This document shows, piece after piece, positions 1 through 12,451 of a stretch of DNA of 64,000 bases (positions are counted from its first letter, which is position 1; every line of letters starts with the position of its first letter). Both the position numbers and the translations under genes were made by a program. The notes under the pieces were generated by a model. The model was not told where the DNA came from, searched no databases, and saw nothing but the letters and a program-made list of their open reading frames with translations. This DNA is from Allacma fusca (Eukaryota; Arthropoda; Collembola; Symphypleona; Sminthuridae): assembly GCA_947179485.1 (NCBI GenBank), contig OX359249.1, positions 38,922,250 through 38,986,249 on the forward strand. The letters run 5' to 3'.

Positions 1-3000
1 GAGCATATACACTTGCTCTTAAATACATATACATGCTTACATCCACAGACATCTTTACGATTCATTTCATTGTATGCGCTCGCTGACTGACTAGGTATGA
101 GTCAACAGAGTTTGAATTCCCTCAGAGCTCCTTCTTTTACTATTCTTGAGACTCCTAATGTTACTGTGGCTTTGTGTACTATTTTTTTTTGTGATTCAAG
201 AATATTCAATCGGCACGTTCTCTTCATTTTTCATTTCATTTTGGATAATGTAGTTAGAGCATTTATTTATACATGTACAAATGATTGACTCACCACAATC
301 TTTTATGTTTATGACTTGGTTAGACTTACAAAAGTACTCCTACACTTTTACAACACGGCAATTCTTTTATAAGTCTTAATTTTTATTGTCAAACATTCCT
401 TTTAATTTTCATACTTACTACTATACTACTTGAGCTTGTAAATGTGAAGTAACTTCTCTGAACACACTCCTCAGCATTTATTAGCGGACTTTTACTGTCC
501 CTGTAATTAGACTGTATTCTGGTTATCTCTGGTATTTAAGAATTCGGAGAGACTCTGTGACATTGCCTTTTGTGAATGTATTCGGTAGATTCTGCATGAA
601 CTCTTCGTCAATGGGGAATTATTATAATCTTCTTTTTTTTATCCACCCTTGAAATGAAGGAATTTTTAAGACTTGGGTCTCATATGGAGAACATGATCAC
701 AATGAATGAACATTTCCAAAAGGTATGGTCTCTCAAGTTGAATCCCATTCATTGGATAAGTAGTCCTAAAAATCGAAGAAGAATTTTCCTCTGATAATCT
801 TACCTACGATTTTCTTCTGTTGTACATAAATAACTTTAATAGGACTTGCCCCCATGTGATTATTTTTCAACGGAAATTTTCCTGAATGACCCTGCACTGA
901 TTGTGAGACAAAAATCTGATCCTTGTTTTTGTCTTTAACTATAAAAAAAAAAGGTGGACGTTGAAAAATGTGTTCGTGTCGGAACTATTTAGAACTGATC
1001 AATGCATTTTAATCCCTGTGAAATTCAATTATGGAGACAAAGATTAACAGGTTTGGAATTTTTGGAAGGAGCTAAATTCAGAGAAGCAAATTATTTCTCC
1101 TATTGAAATTCATGATTTTGCCACAAATGGGATTGATAAAAGGAATTAACAAAAGGAGAGATATTCCTATAAGTCCCATGTGTTATGCTAAATCATTTCA
1201 AAATTATCAAACAAAACAATGACTTTTGTTCCAAGTGGTGGGACTGGATTTCAAGAGAGATGAATCTCCAAGTAATTTGTAGTAGATGAAAGATCAGAGT
1301 CTTGAGTAAAATGTTTTTTTTCCCCTGTATGCACTACTCCCAGATAAATAATGGTAATTTTTTCATTGGTCTCGTGAAAGAGATTCGTAACGGTTAATCA
1401 CTCCTTTTGTTTTAATTGTTTTTATGTTTTACATTTTTACGGAGATATCTCTCATCGCCCCAGGTCACTCGAGACTCTATGGATTTGGAGTTATAAATAC
1501 TAAATGGAGGGGTAGGGATGTACAGTATGCCAGTTGCCATTTAATTGGAATTTGTCTCACATTTTACTGAAATCTCTTACGTGAGGTGTCTGGGGTGAGA
1601 AATGGGCCAAGATTGGGATAATATATTATGTCCTGTGGTTGTAACTTGTAGGAAGAAACATTACTTTACATCCAAAGACAAGACAGATTTGAGTGACTTT
1701 TGTGTTCCTGGCATTGTCAACCGGCTAGTTATCTAATTTATTGCATGTAACTTTTCCAAAAGGAAGCATGAACCGTTAACCCCCAAAGATGCTTTATTTA
1801 TTTGTACATAACAGCATAACCTACGTAGATAACAATTTACACTGTAAGGTATGGCAAATATTTTTGTAGCTGTGTATTATTGAGGGAATAGTGAAGAAAT
1901 AATTTTTGTCATTTCCAGCATACAACCCCGTAAGTACAGATAGTAAGTATACAGATAGGAGCAGCGCCCACTAAAGTGAGTGTAATAAGTGCTAAACTTT
2001 TACAACACTTTGCATAGTCATGGTTAATAAAAGTTATGGCAAATGAAAAGAGGCTGTTACGATATTGTTGGGGCTTTTGCAGCATATAGTCAATGGTTAA
2101 TGGGAAAAATTAAGCTTATTTAACAGTCTCAAGTGTGAAGAGGGAAATAAATTATAAACGGAGTAAATTCCTTGGGGTTTTTATAATAATAATACCAATG
2201 TGAGTCTTACATGACTGGAGGCACAGCACTTGCACCTTCCATCCCTTGTAAAGTCCCAGTCAGAATTGGTTATTATGCCGATCTTAGTTAAATGAAAAGA
2301 AGTTCCTCGTAAAAGATGGTCAAATACTTGACACATTCTATTCTCTGCCCAGCAGATGGAAATCACATAAAGATTTAAATTTTTCAATAGAAACTTTACG
2401 ATGGAATGTAAATAATCCCGAGTAGTACTGATTAGAGTCAAAGTACACAGTGTATACATATACGTTGGCTCAAATGATTCCATTTGATAGTTAATCAGAT
2501 GAGGAGAAAATTCTGGTGAGAGAATAGGTGCGATGACCTTGTCCAATAATGTCATTTTATTTTGCTGTTCTGGGAAGGATATCATTTGTAGTAGTACAGA
2601 GTACAACATATATAGGAATGGTAATAATGCGTCTTCTGCGGGCTACAGGAGTAAAGCTTGACTTTTAGTCTTGAATTCATGACAAGGTGGTTAGAATATT
2701 CAAACAAATTCAATCAAGGGATTGAAGTTTTTACGGCAGCAGTTCCTACATAATTATGTGCATACATGTCTTCGTCCCTACACTAAATATCCTCTTGATA
2801 AACCCAATTGAGCCACGGACTCAGCAGGAATAATATTTCATATCATTACGCATTATTGTTTGTTTTTTTTTATCATGTCGGCTGTAAGCTCCTTCAAGGA
2901 CATTTGAGGAAACCTTCTGTAAGTTCATTTAGTTTCTAGGAGTTTGTAGATCGCTATTGAAATTGAAATAATTCAAAGAATTGTTAAGCCTGTGATCATC

Positions 3001-5556
3001 TGTGCACCGGTAAGGAATGGAAGTGCAGAGACTTTAAAGGGGGAGATTATTACGGTGCTTGTATTTCATATACACTGAGCTCACACACATACATACATAC
3101 ATACATACATACACCCAGAGACTTACCTCTCTTCAGGTGAAATAGCGGTAGTCATTTTGATTCAGTCTTATTTTCTTCAAACACAAAGAACTAATTAAAT
3201 TTTAGATATGGAAGCAATGAGCTTCGAGATAAGTAAGAAGCCGGAAATTTTCTATAACTTACCTCGAGTTTTATTACGGCCTGTTGGGACTGCCATCAAG
3301 TCCTCATCATTGGACTTTTATCATCTCTGGTATCTACCACAGGTTGATTTATCCACGTCAAACTTGTCCATCAGCAAGAGTTATTTGTACATGTGTGTGT
3401 GTGTGACGTGTGACTTGGGGTTCCTTACTTGCATAAAAGTTACTAGCAAAACCTGTGACTGCAATTTATTGTGAGCCTTCGTAAAGACTCTTTGTACAAT
3501 ATATATACAAATTTACCTCCATGTATCTGCAAATTGGTTAGGTTCTGCCTATGCTTGGAGCATTCCATCTGTATTCGTAACTCGTAACAATGCCACAAGA
3601 GTATGTGACAATTACGTTACATTTCACGATTTTCTAAAGGTTGTTAATAATATGCGTGCAAATGACTTGATACCGTCTCAATAATATTTTTCCGTGAGCC
3701 TCTACCATTGTTGTTCCCTATATGTAGTTATTACAATCAATGGAGTGGATTTGAGACCTGTTTCAGGAAGCATGGGTGACAATGACAATGGCAGCACCCA
3801 ATGACAATCAGTTGATTCATGCTGGTGTGCCTTTGAACTTGGATTGAGTGACCAAATGAAACTGTTACATTCCCAAGTACACATGCTCACGGGTGTCTTG
3901 ATGGGTAGTATTTTTGAAAACACTGGCTTGTCAATTGACTCCAACTGATGGTCAATTGCTTGTCTGGGCGGTAATTACAGTAAATTCTCCAAAGGTTTCC
4001 TGTGCATTTGTTGCAAGTACAAGTTCAGATGTAAGTACTACCTCATACCAAACATGTCGGTTGGGTAGAGGAGTTCAGATGTTGCTCATATATTATTCAT
4101 ACCAATTACATATGTTACAGAGGGGGGAAAAAATTGATGAATCGCATTTGCACAAATACCTTGTATAACTAGCTTCTTGAACATGGTACACGGCCTGTAG
4201 CCCAGGATCCCCAGAGATACTGTGCTCTACTGTTTATGTGCAGTAGCTAAACAGAGATTAGGATTTTATAGGTCAGACGGAATTTCGTTTCATACAGTAC
4301 TGAGCAAGATGAAGAGATTTTACTTGTTTAATATCCTATATATGTAATTACAGAGACTCACAGGCATCACCATAATCTCCAGACTTTCATGCCTTGGGTA
4401 TGTGTATGCATTAGGAGTGTGCAGGCAGGCGGTGCAGAGATTTCTTGTCTCTTGTACATACAGTAAAAATGTAGCTGTACTTTCAGTTTTCAAATTAGGG
4501 TAATTAAAGTCAGCACTAAATCACTGGTCGGTTTATTACACATGAACGACCATCTATTACCATAGCATAGCATGATAGAGAATCCAATAAATGAATGAGA
4601 CCACCCGAAGAAACTTGGATGTAGGAATCAACTCATTTGAGTTAATACTAATAGGTATAGGATGGAGTATCTACTCTTGAAGCTGCAGTACTTGAGAGGG
4701 TTCAGTATAATGGACACACGTAGGGAAAAAAGTTCATCTCATGTTTTTGCTGTTAAAGTAGCAATTAATTTAAGTGTTGATGGCCATCCATGTTTTTTTT
4801 TTGTGTACGGGGAGAACAGCTAGGATTTCAAGAATCCTTGTAAATATTATTTGTGATGTGAAGAGAGTAAGTGCTATTTCACTGGTCTGAGGTCTTTTCA
4901 TAGGAGAATAGCTTTCCTTATTGGAGATTTCAATAAAAAAACATCACTTGTCCAAATTGTGTAAGGTTGTTTAATTTTTATCTTTTATTCGTTAAATTCT
5001 ACATGATCATTCCACACAGTCAGTGACATATAAAAGTATTTATGAAAGCAGCAGTGGGTTTGTGTCTGTGTGAATAGAGTGGGATAAAAGACGGATTTTC
5101 GTTGTAAATTAGTTATGCTGAGATTTGTCAGTGTTACACATCTGATTGACTGGGAAACAAATGAATTGTAATGTCAAAGATAAATGCCATGATAAAAAGT
5201 GTGCAAGTGAAACGACAGCCCTTTCGGTATACAAAGTTTCTACGACAAGGTTCAATTTCAATGGAATTAACGCCAAATGTAGAAAGTGTCAATTTCCTAT
5301 TAAAAACAAGAATATCTTTGAATTAAACCTTACAAACTACCTCTTCCCTATTATTTCCCCAGACAAGAAATGAGTATTCTATCCTGTCAATGGTAACATT
5401 TCAAACTTTAACGTTCAATTGTACACTGTAACTTCCTACTGTTCTGGAAGTACTAACTTACGATCCTGTGCCGTGAAACAATAACAGAGAAACAAGTGTA
5501 CTTACTTAATTACCAGTCGACCAAAATAATAAATAGATCCTTGTACTGTTTGTCAG
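1..5556. other. Non-coding stretch
   Basis: AT-rich, stop-dense in all frames apart from short open stretches. It holds an ACAT microsatellite (3083-3114) and a 142-codon - strand open frame (2181-2609) discussed as a finding. I see no RNA gene, transposon end or promoter signature I can defend. Confidence 0.6.
3083..3114. repeat. (ACAT)n microsatellite
   Basis: About six ACAT units framed by ACAC. Shorter TATG/ACAT runs recur through the window, for example at about 20243 and 41760. Confidence 0.9.
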
Positions 5557-5615
5557 ATTGGAGTGGAAGTGATGATGAACTTTTATACTTTAATGGGATG
5601 GGAATGTCTGGAGGA
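5557..5615 (+). CDS. Candidate 59-nt exon upstream on the + strand
   Basis: Seen: CCTTGTACTGTTTGTCAG (AG at 5555-5556) opens, and GGA|GTAAGT (GT at 5616) closes, a 59-nt stretch. Two frames are open. One starts in phase 1, ends in phase 0 and reads WSGSDDELLYFNGMGMSGG, an acidic, natural-looking peptide. The other starts in phase 0, ends in phase 2 and reads IGVEVMMNFYTLMGWECLE. Only the second would join directly to the 34422 exon, across an intron of about 28.8 kb. Both splice sites are good, but such pairs also arise by chance at this scale, and I recognise neither peptide. Confidence 0.2.
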
Positions 5616-8600
5616 GTAAGTTGTTCTCTTGAAAATATGTTCCATTTCTTTTTTCTCTGTGGGATGACTCACGAGTACATATGGGACTTGACACAATGAT
5701 TGAGTCGGAATTCTGGTACGTAAACCATTCACATTTCAATGGTTCTTCATTTAAATCTAGTCAGTCGGCAAAATATCCATCATTAGCGCATTCCTAATTT
5801 AATATTTAATAGATACTTGTGTGAACGTTGCCTGAGAAATTGCCATAAATGCCATTACCCTTTTAAAAACAAGCTGGGAACTGAGCGTGTAATGATTCCA
5901 GCATAAGCTGTAAATGACTCCAACTCGAACACATAAATTGCTTTGATAGTGTATGACTCCGAACTTATGCTTGGCTTTATCAAGTTTCCAAACCGGCTTT
6001 CTTCAGCAGATTTTAATTGAGAATTAATTACAATTTTTGACTGCAATTATCAAATGTCAGTCTCCTTTTCATGGATTCAAGTTCTGCAGTGCATTAAATG
6101 TTACATGCTATATAAGCAACTCACACACATGGAAAATTTCTACAACTAATTTGAATATTTATGCACATTTCCCTCCAATAATTATTGCACATATATCTAA
6201 AATATAGTAATTCAATCATAATTCCCATTCTTACACAATATCTTGTCCTGAAGTGAAAATTCTACCTGTTCGTTTTTCCGAGTAAATAAAACTCCTTTCC
6301 TCTAAGTGTAAGGTAAAGATGCATTGATACACACTCGGATGTCGGAAATTTGCAAGTCAGTGAATATTTTATGAGACACTGACTTCCGGCTCCTACAACA
6401 CAATAGACCTCGCTGTGACAAACTATAGAGGCAAGGCTACTTACTATATGTCAACACGTGCTGGTAAACCTGGCAGTATAGAAACGCACCCAGTCGTGAA
6501 TGAATTATTTGTGGAGTTCTCGTCACGCCAATATACTTGAGCTTGTTATTGGTAAAAAAAAAACAAGTGTGAAAAAATGAAAAGGATATTTGTAACATGA
6601 CTTCTCCCTAAGCTATAAAATGTGGCAGAAGTGAAAAACCTGTGCCATAAAGAATACTCCCACTACTTTTGATCAAATGATGCTTATTAAATGAAAACGA
6701 CAGCCTGATTTAACTTTGACCTTGTAAATTGGACTTGACTTGTGATATAATCGAACACATTGTTCTGGGACCATTACGCCAAAATTATCTCTTTAGTAAC
6801 AATAATTGGTGATTGGATGCACACTTTAGCCGATCCTTTACCTATATTACCATATTATTAGTTTTAGTGGTTTCAATAAAATATGAAAATGCGATCAATG
6901 ATTTCACTCATGTCGTGAATGTCTTGCGGTATTGACGTGCAGTTGTGTACAAAAAAAAACCATGTGAACATGCATGTTCACAAGGGTGTGCGTAGTAGGT
7001 ACTTCAGGATGGAACAAATTTGATAGGTGTATCGACTTTTCAGTAACAGTAGGTGATCTGTAAATTTTTTCTTAACTTTGATGTAATTACTAATAATTAC
7101 ACATGAATTAATTCAACTTTGACATGGTTGGTAATAATATCGAGATCATGACCGGTTTGCCCCTGAAAGTGATGCTTGACCAATGTTCTTTCCAACTTGC
7201 TCCTTATTATGTCCGCTCAGTTTGGAATTTCTATTCTTATTCTAATACGATTTCTTAAACAATCAATGAGAAAATCCAAGGTTGGAACATTCCTACAGTT
7301 CAACTTTTCGTTCAAAAAAGCCCTCCCTTTTATTTCCAATGCATGTAATTGTATAAATTAACTATATGTTAATTGTCATAAGTAGATACTGCATACTCCC
7401 AGCATATTTTTCACATTTATTTTATGGCATTACACCGTGACAGTCCATTATTTTTTGACTGATTCGATTTTAATATTTTGACTGAAATTCCCATCCTACC
7501 AATCGGCCTTCCTTACGTGTGCCAATGTGAGTATCTCTATTTGTATCAGAGTTGGTGTCCAAATTGGACGGATTGTTTACTCGTATTTTGGAGTCATTCT
7601 CTAATAGTCTAATGTGAGCTTGCGGTAAGAGACACTATAGCTTTTGTTTTAATTAATGCTCGGGAGATTATTGTCAAGTATGGAATAATTAAGGAGCTGT
7701 TGCTGTTATGTAGTTAAGTGCCTTGTCGTGGAATAAGTAACACTTGTGTACATATATGGAGCAGGAGGATTGTGTAGAGTGGTCCTTTATTCATTCCGTT
7801 CTGACTTTTGACGTGATTTAAGGCTGTAGTGGGTAAACTAACCGTAACCATGAAAGGGGTATTATGTAATAGGTGGGAAATATTAATGAATAATTATGTA
7901 AGGTTTCCATTACGTTTCATTACTGAAAGTAAATTAAAAGGTTTTATTTGTCGTTCCGGGGTAGCATTGTCAGACACATTTGCTCTCGATAAAAGGACCC
8001 AACTTTTCTATAGAGAGAATGTCTGCCCAACTGGCAAGGACAAGAGTTGTCTTTGACAGTTTTTCTTTCTTGTCAGTTCCAAGTGCATAAGAATAGTCCC
8101 AGACCAAACTCTAGTGAGTCTAGTGTACTTATACTTATCTACTGGTGTCTATTTTATAGCCGAGATTCTATTAAATGTTTTATTACAATTTTGAGCAACT
8201 TTTGTACACTTTTGTGGACTCAAACCATGAGCACACAGTATTGTCGGAGTCCCTAACTACATCACTCCCACAGTCCCCAACTTGTTTGGGACTTTCCGTC
8301 TTAACTATATTGAATAAATCAACTTGTCGACACTGATCTTTTATTCTAATCTCTGTCTATTCTAGAACAAGTACCATCTGAAATCAGTACTGTATGGTGT
8401 ATCACCCTAACCCTACTACATCCGTTTCGTTGGTGTTAAGTGTAGTGTGAGATCTTTGAGATTTTGTGAAAAACAAGCCCCAAAAATAGGGAAGGTACAG
8501 TTGTTTGACCCACGTGAAAGATTTCAGCCTCTGGTGATATATGTGTAGACTAAATGCAGTAACAAACACAAAATCCTGATTTTTAGCTAGCTTCAAGATA

Positions 8601-9543
8601 ATAATTTGTGGTTTCTTATGTGCCTTGTGAGTGTGCTCAGTCAGCTAACGTTTTACTTACAACTCTACAAGTCTGTAGTACCGTGGAGTGTACATACATA
8701 CATTATCTATCTACAAATAGTGTGATCTACTGATTATTGTTTTTTTTCTCCCCTTCTCGCGAAAATGCATCTCGTGATTATTGAAAGCTAATACTCTCTA
8801 GAGTTGTTTCACTCCTTTATTACTCATATGATCATTGATTGAAGGAAGATACAGTGAATTTCTAACGTCAAACGTGGGTTGTAGTTTCCATCGAAATAAA
8901 AAGTAGGAAAGATTTTTACACAGAGAGCCACATATCTACAAGGAGATAAGCCCTTGTACGATAATTTGTGAGGCTTCATTTGAATCAAGGAAAAGAAATT
9001 TTCTCCAAGTAAGTGTGTCTTTACAATTATTGTAAAGTTAATTTTGATGAGTCCTGCTCAACCATTACCGTTTGCACCTATCAGACTTATGGTAGGGAAT
9101 TTTTTGGGTCGTACATGGTACTAACAACTTGGAGAAAATCTATATTTACCCAATTAGTATTATGTATATATTTATCTTGAAGGGACTGAAAACCACGACT
9201 TGAGTCCTGTACCTATGGACTGGACTGTAGTAGCAAAGGAGAGGAAACTGGGATGAGATGAAACTACAAGTGGAAAAAAAAAAGTTATATGCGCGTGTAA
9301 TTTTTCGGCAGTTAATCAGACTGTTGGAGGCGGTTTAAGTGGTTTGTTTTTACTTGAGAGGAGTGGAAGTGGCTGAAAAAGATTGCTTTTGGCACTCAAA
9401 CCAGGGAAAAGAAATAATCAAAGTGAACAATAGTCATGAGCTGGCGTCTTGTCACGGTACTTTAACTGAGGCGTTAAAGGCTTTGTTTAAACAGATTTTG
9501 AGGAGTGAAAAGTCCATCATTTTCTGTAAATATCATCTGTATA

Positions 9544-9581
<38 letters not shown>

Positions 9582-9750
9582 CGGATCAAGACCAAGTCCA
9601 TGGTTCTCACATGTTGCCAGAGGAAGCGTCCTTTGTGTCTCTGATTGTGAGCGTTCTCACAGAGCACGGTATAGGTTGTTTGTGGTGAGTGACAAAGCCT
9701 TCTATTTTCTAATCCTTTTTCCCACTCCGTTCACAAACTGGACAGAAAGG
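5616..9750. other. Non-coding stretch
   Basis: No convincing gene. It holds one GA microsatellite (9548-9579) and one tiny splice-bounded open stretch (8077-8113) listed as a finding. Open frames around 9339-9831 owe their length to the GA repeat. Confidence 0.55.
9548..9579. repeat. (AG)n microsatellite
   Basis: Uninterrupted AG run of about 32 bp; it creates false Arg-Glu open frames on the + strand. Confidence 0.95.
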
Positions 9751-9959
9751 TCAGTATGGGTTGTTGTGGTGAAAATACCACTTGATGGGATATGTTTGAG
9801 CAGTAAAGATAATAAAAGCTATCGCACATAGGATTAAAGCCAGACATGGACATTGTAGCGTGCCCATGAAGGCCACTTTAATTTTTTCGCACTTAAATTT
9901 TTTGGTAAAATCCCAAACCGTCATGGTTACCACTAACATGAGAACGCTGATGATGTCGT
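9751..9959 (-). CDS. Candidate - strand terminal exon D with two hydrophobic segments
   Basis: Seen on the - strand: a pyrimidine-rich stretch ending CGTTACCAG (AG at 9961-9960), then two completing bases and 68 codons to a TGA at 9753-9751. The frame reads DDIISVLMLVVTMTVWDF, a short basic Lys-rich loop, a second hydrophobic segment around ALILCAIAFIIF, and a tail ending HHNNPY. Third-position GC is about half of codons, higher than positions 1 and 2, which is coding-like in this AT-rich DNA. If real, it is the membrane-spanning C-terminus of a small or multi-exon membrane protein. The phase 1 start fits the phase 1 end of candidate B. On the + strand the same bases overlap only open frames that run through a GA repeat. 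Confidence 0.25.
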
Positions 9960-10882
9960 CTGGTAACGAAAGTGAACTCACAGTCAGAGGAGATCCTATA
10001 AATGCCTACGTACTTATCAGTTAAGAAACTGAGGAGACGTCAGGCGACCAAATTGACGCTCACCATTGTTTCGTTTTATGGATGAGTTTCACTCATTTAC
10101 GAAACACTCTCCACAAGCGATTGTCAAAAGGAGTCGAAATACTAGTAAGGGTATTGTATAATACTAGTCTCTCGGGATGTAACACTCCGTGCATGAAGGT
10201 TTAGCACCCCTCACAAAATAAAAACGAATGCTCATAATTCTTAATGCAAAAACGAAATTAAGACTTTTCGTGCATTGACTACGAAGTAGTGCGAGGGAGA
10301 CAGTGGGATTTTAGCAAGTTTTAAAGCAAGAAATAGACAGACGGTTGTAAATATGAATGTGTCAATAAAAAACCAAACGTAGGAATTATCGCCTCTTTCA
10401 TTAGTCAAATAGGCATGCTTACTGGGATTTAACAAGTCCTGGCCCATTTGTATTATGCAGACAATATGATAGTAATCATGCAATATGATTATGACTTGTC
10501 CACATGAGAATTTCCTCACAGAAGTTAACAGTCACATAAGCAATAATTATCATTGGGAGAAAATTACACACATTAGCTGTACTTTCAGTCTTTTATTAGT
10601 ACATCTCAGCCGTTATAATTAATGAATGGTGTTTTGACGTGGAAGACAATGCCTGTGTTCCCTCCTCTACTCCCCTTGTACCTTGCTCAGAGTTCGGCCT
10701 GTAATATAAACATTAGCGAGTGATTTATTTTGCCATTTCCATAACAAGACCCTTATGTCATCTTATATGCGCGTACGTGTTTAAATATTTAGCATATATG
10801 AAGAGAATAAGTTCTCCGGAAATTGCATGCCAACTTCTCATAAAAAAATGCCGTAAAATTTTTAAATCTCTCAAATACTCAC

Positions 10883-10984
10883 TCCAGGGTTTTGTCTGAA
10901 TTTGTGGCATGTAGACAAAGTCATAGTTTGAGTTTAATTCTCTCCCGTTTTTGTGTTTATGGACGGATAAAGTATCATGCATCA
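10883..10984 (-). CDS. Candidate - strand exon B (102 nt, phase 1 to phase 1)
   Basis: Seen on the - strand: TTGCTCTCTCCGAG (AG at 10986-10985; GAG is a less favoured ending), then 102 nt and TGGA|GTGAGT (GT at 10882-10881), a near-perfect donor. It carries two completing bases, 33 codons from MHDTLSVHKHKNGRELNSNY to QIQTKPW, and one leftover base. It lies about 250 nt downstream of candidate exon A on the same strand with a matching phase. The next exon would have to start in phase 1, as candidate D at 9959 does. Family not recognised. Confidence 0.22.
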
Positions 10985-11235
10985 CTCGGAGAGAGCAATT
11001 AAAATGTTTTAAAGTCAAGTTTTGAGCGTTACTTGCAAATAGCGTGTAAAGATCAAGGGATATTACAATAGGGACACAATTTTAAGTACAACTTACAATT
11101 AGCAATAAAACGTGGTTCTGCTTGTTGATCAGTATATTACTATTACATTCGTAACATGTGGAATTAAGGATTGGAGATGGTGGAGGCTGAGACTGTTGTA
11201 ATACAAAACCGTAACAACAAGACAGTCTTCCTTAC

Positions 11236-11367
11236 CATTTACGGCTAGAAAAATCTTCTTTGGGATTTTGTTGTGTGCATAATCGTAGTGTATCAGGACA
11301 AGCATGGAGGAACCGGTACTTGTCGGCACGCATTGACTACGTCTACGATTATGATATGATACGCAGT
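11236..11367 (-). CDS. Candidate - strand exon A (132 nt, phase 1 to phase 1)
   Basis: Seen on the - strand: a T-rich tract ending GTGTTAG (AG at 11369-11368), then 132 nt and AAATG|GTAAGG (GT at 11235-11234), a strong donor. The frame has two completing bases, 43 codons starting CVSYHNRRRSQCVPTSTGSS and ending near KIPKKIFLAVN, and one leftover G. That G plus the first two bases of candidate exon B makes GTG (Val), so A and B join in frame. Third-position GC (about 42%) is a little above the local average. Not recognised; it contains two Cys and a basic patch. Chance cannot be excluded. Confidence 0.22.
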
Positions 11368-11797
11368 CTAACACATTTAATTCAGTAAAAGCCACAGTAA
11401 TAAAAAAAACATCTTCTTCTTCCTTTTCCCGCTGTATGCCTGTATGTATCTATGTATGTAATTATATACAGACTCCTTGCAGTATCCCCGTTCGGTTTGA
11501 GAGTGCATTGATGTCTCTCATCAGATGCCTTGGAAAAATTAATACTTTATCATATATACTAGCTAGTGGGGATAGTAATAAATAAACCCGAGGCCGTTGT
11601 ATCAGCATTTTGATTACAAATCGAACTTTTTTCTTACTAATTTATTCCCATGTAAATATACATACAAGGACATTTCCGTGAATTATATTTTCGTGCAATA
11701 CTGTTTTGTCTTGTCGGTCATAGTAATATTTGTTTTGGAAGGAACGTATAGCTCCATTATCTAAAGTTCCGTCGAACCTGTTCAATCTATAGGTCTT

Positions 11798-11798
<1 letters not shown>

Positions 11799-11846
<48 letters not shown>
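11799..11846. repeat. (AG)n microsatellite
   Basis: Uninterrupted AG run of about 48 bp. On the - strand it is a CT tract upstream of a short open stretch and could act as a pyrimidine tract there. Confidence 0.95.
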
Positions 11847-11849
<3 letters not shown>

Positions 11850-12429
11850 TAGCATGAATTCAACCTCGGATAAGGCTTGCCGTTTAAAATCTCTGAGACT
11901 CAAATCCTTGTTAACAATTGGAACCTGCGAAAATCCTTCGATATTGCACATAGTAATCAACATGTGCTGCAGAAATTTTATTCAAAAAGGTACAGTCTCC
12001 CACAAGCAAGACAGGATAAGGTCATTCTGATATAATTCCGAGCACAAGTATATTTTCATTGGTTCTTCCACCTAGCTAAATAGTTGGTAACCATTCTGCT
12101 ATAAATCAGCTGAGAAGGATTAAATTACACGAGGCGTTTCAATAGAACCGTTACTTATTTTCGCTATGCAAAATCTCCGTATTCCAATTATGGACAGGGT
12201 CTCTGAGTGTCGATTACACTAATGTATTTTTTCAAAAAACCTCAACTCTTATGAACGATATGATTCCCCGTTAGATATTTTAGTAGTCAAATTATAAAGG
12301 AAACTAAAGGTCAATCGCTGGCTCACCTTTTTAAGGTAAAACACGGGTCCTTTAAACAAAGGTCGTACCGAATCCGCCCATCCCTTTAAAATTGTTTAAT
12401 GATACGGTACTCAACTTTGGTGAATCTTC

Positions 12430-12451
12430 CCTCTCTCTCTCTCTCTCTCTC
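12430..12451. repeat. (CT)n microsatellite
   Basis: CT run of about 22 bp, in the opposite orientation to most GA runs here. Confidence 0.95.

Noticed and set aside
9339-9831. Two overlapping + strand open frames of about 100 codons
   Set aside because: Both run through the GA repeat as Arg-Glu repeats, which removes stops; no coding signal outside it.
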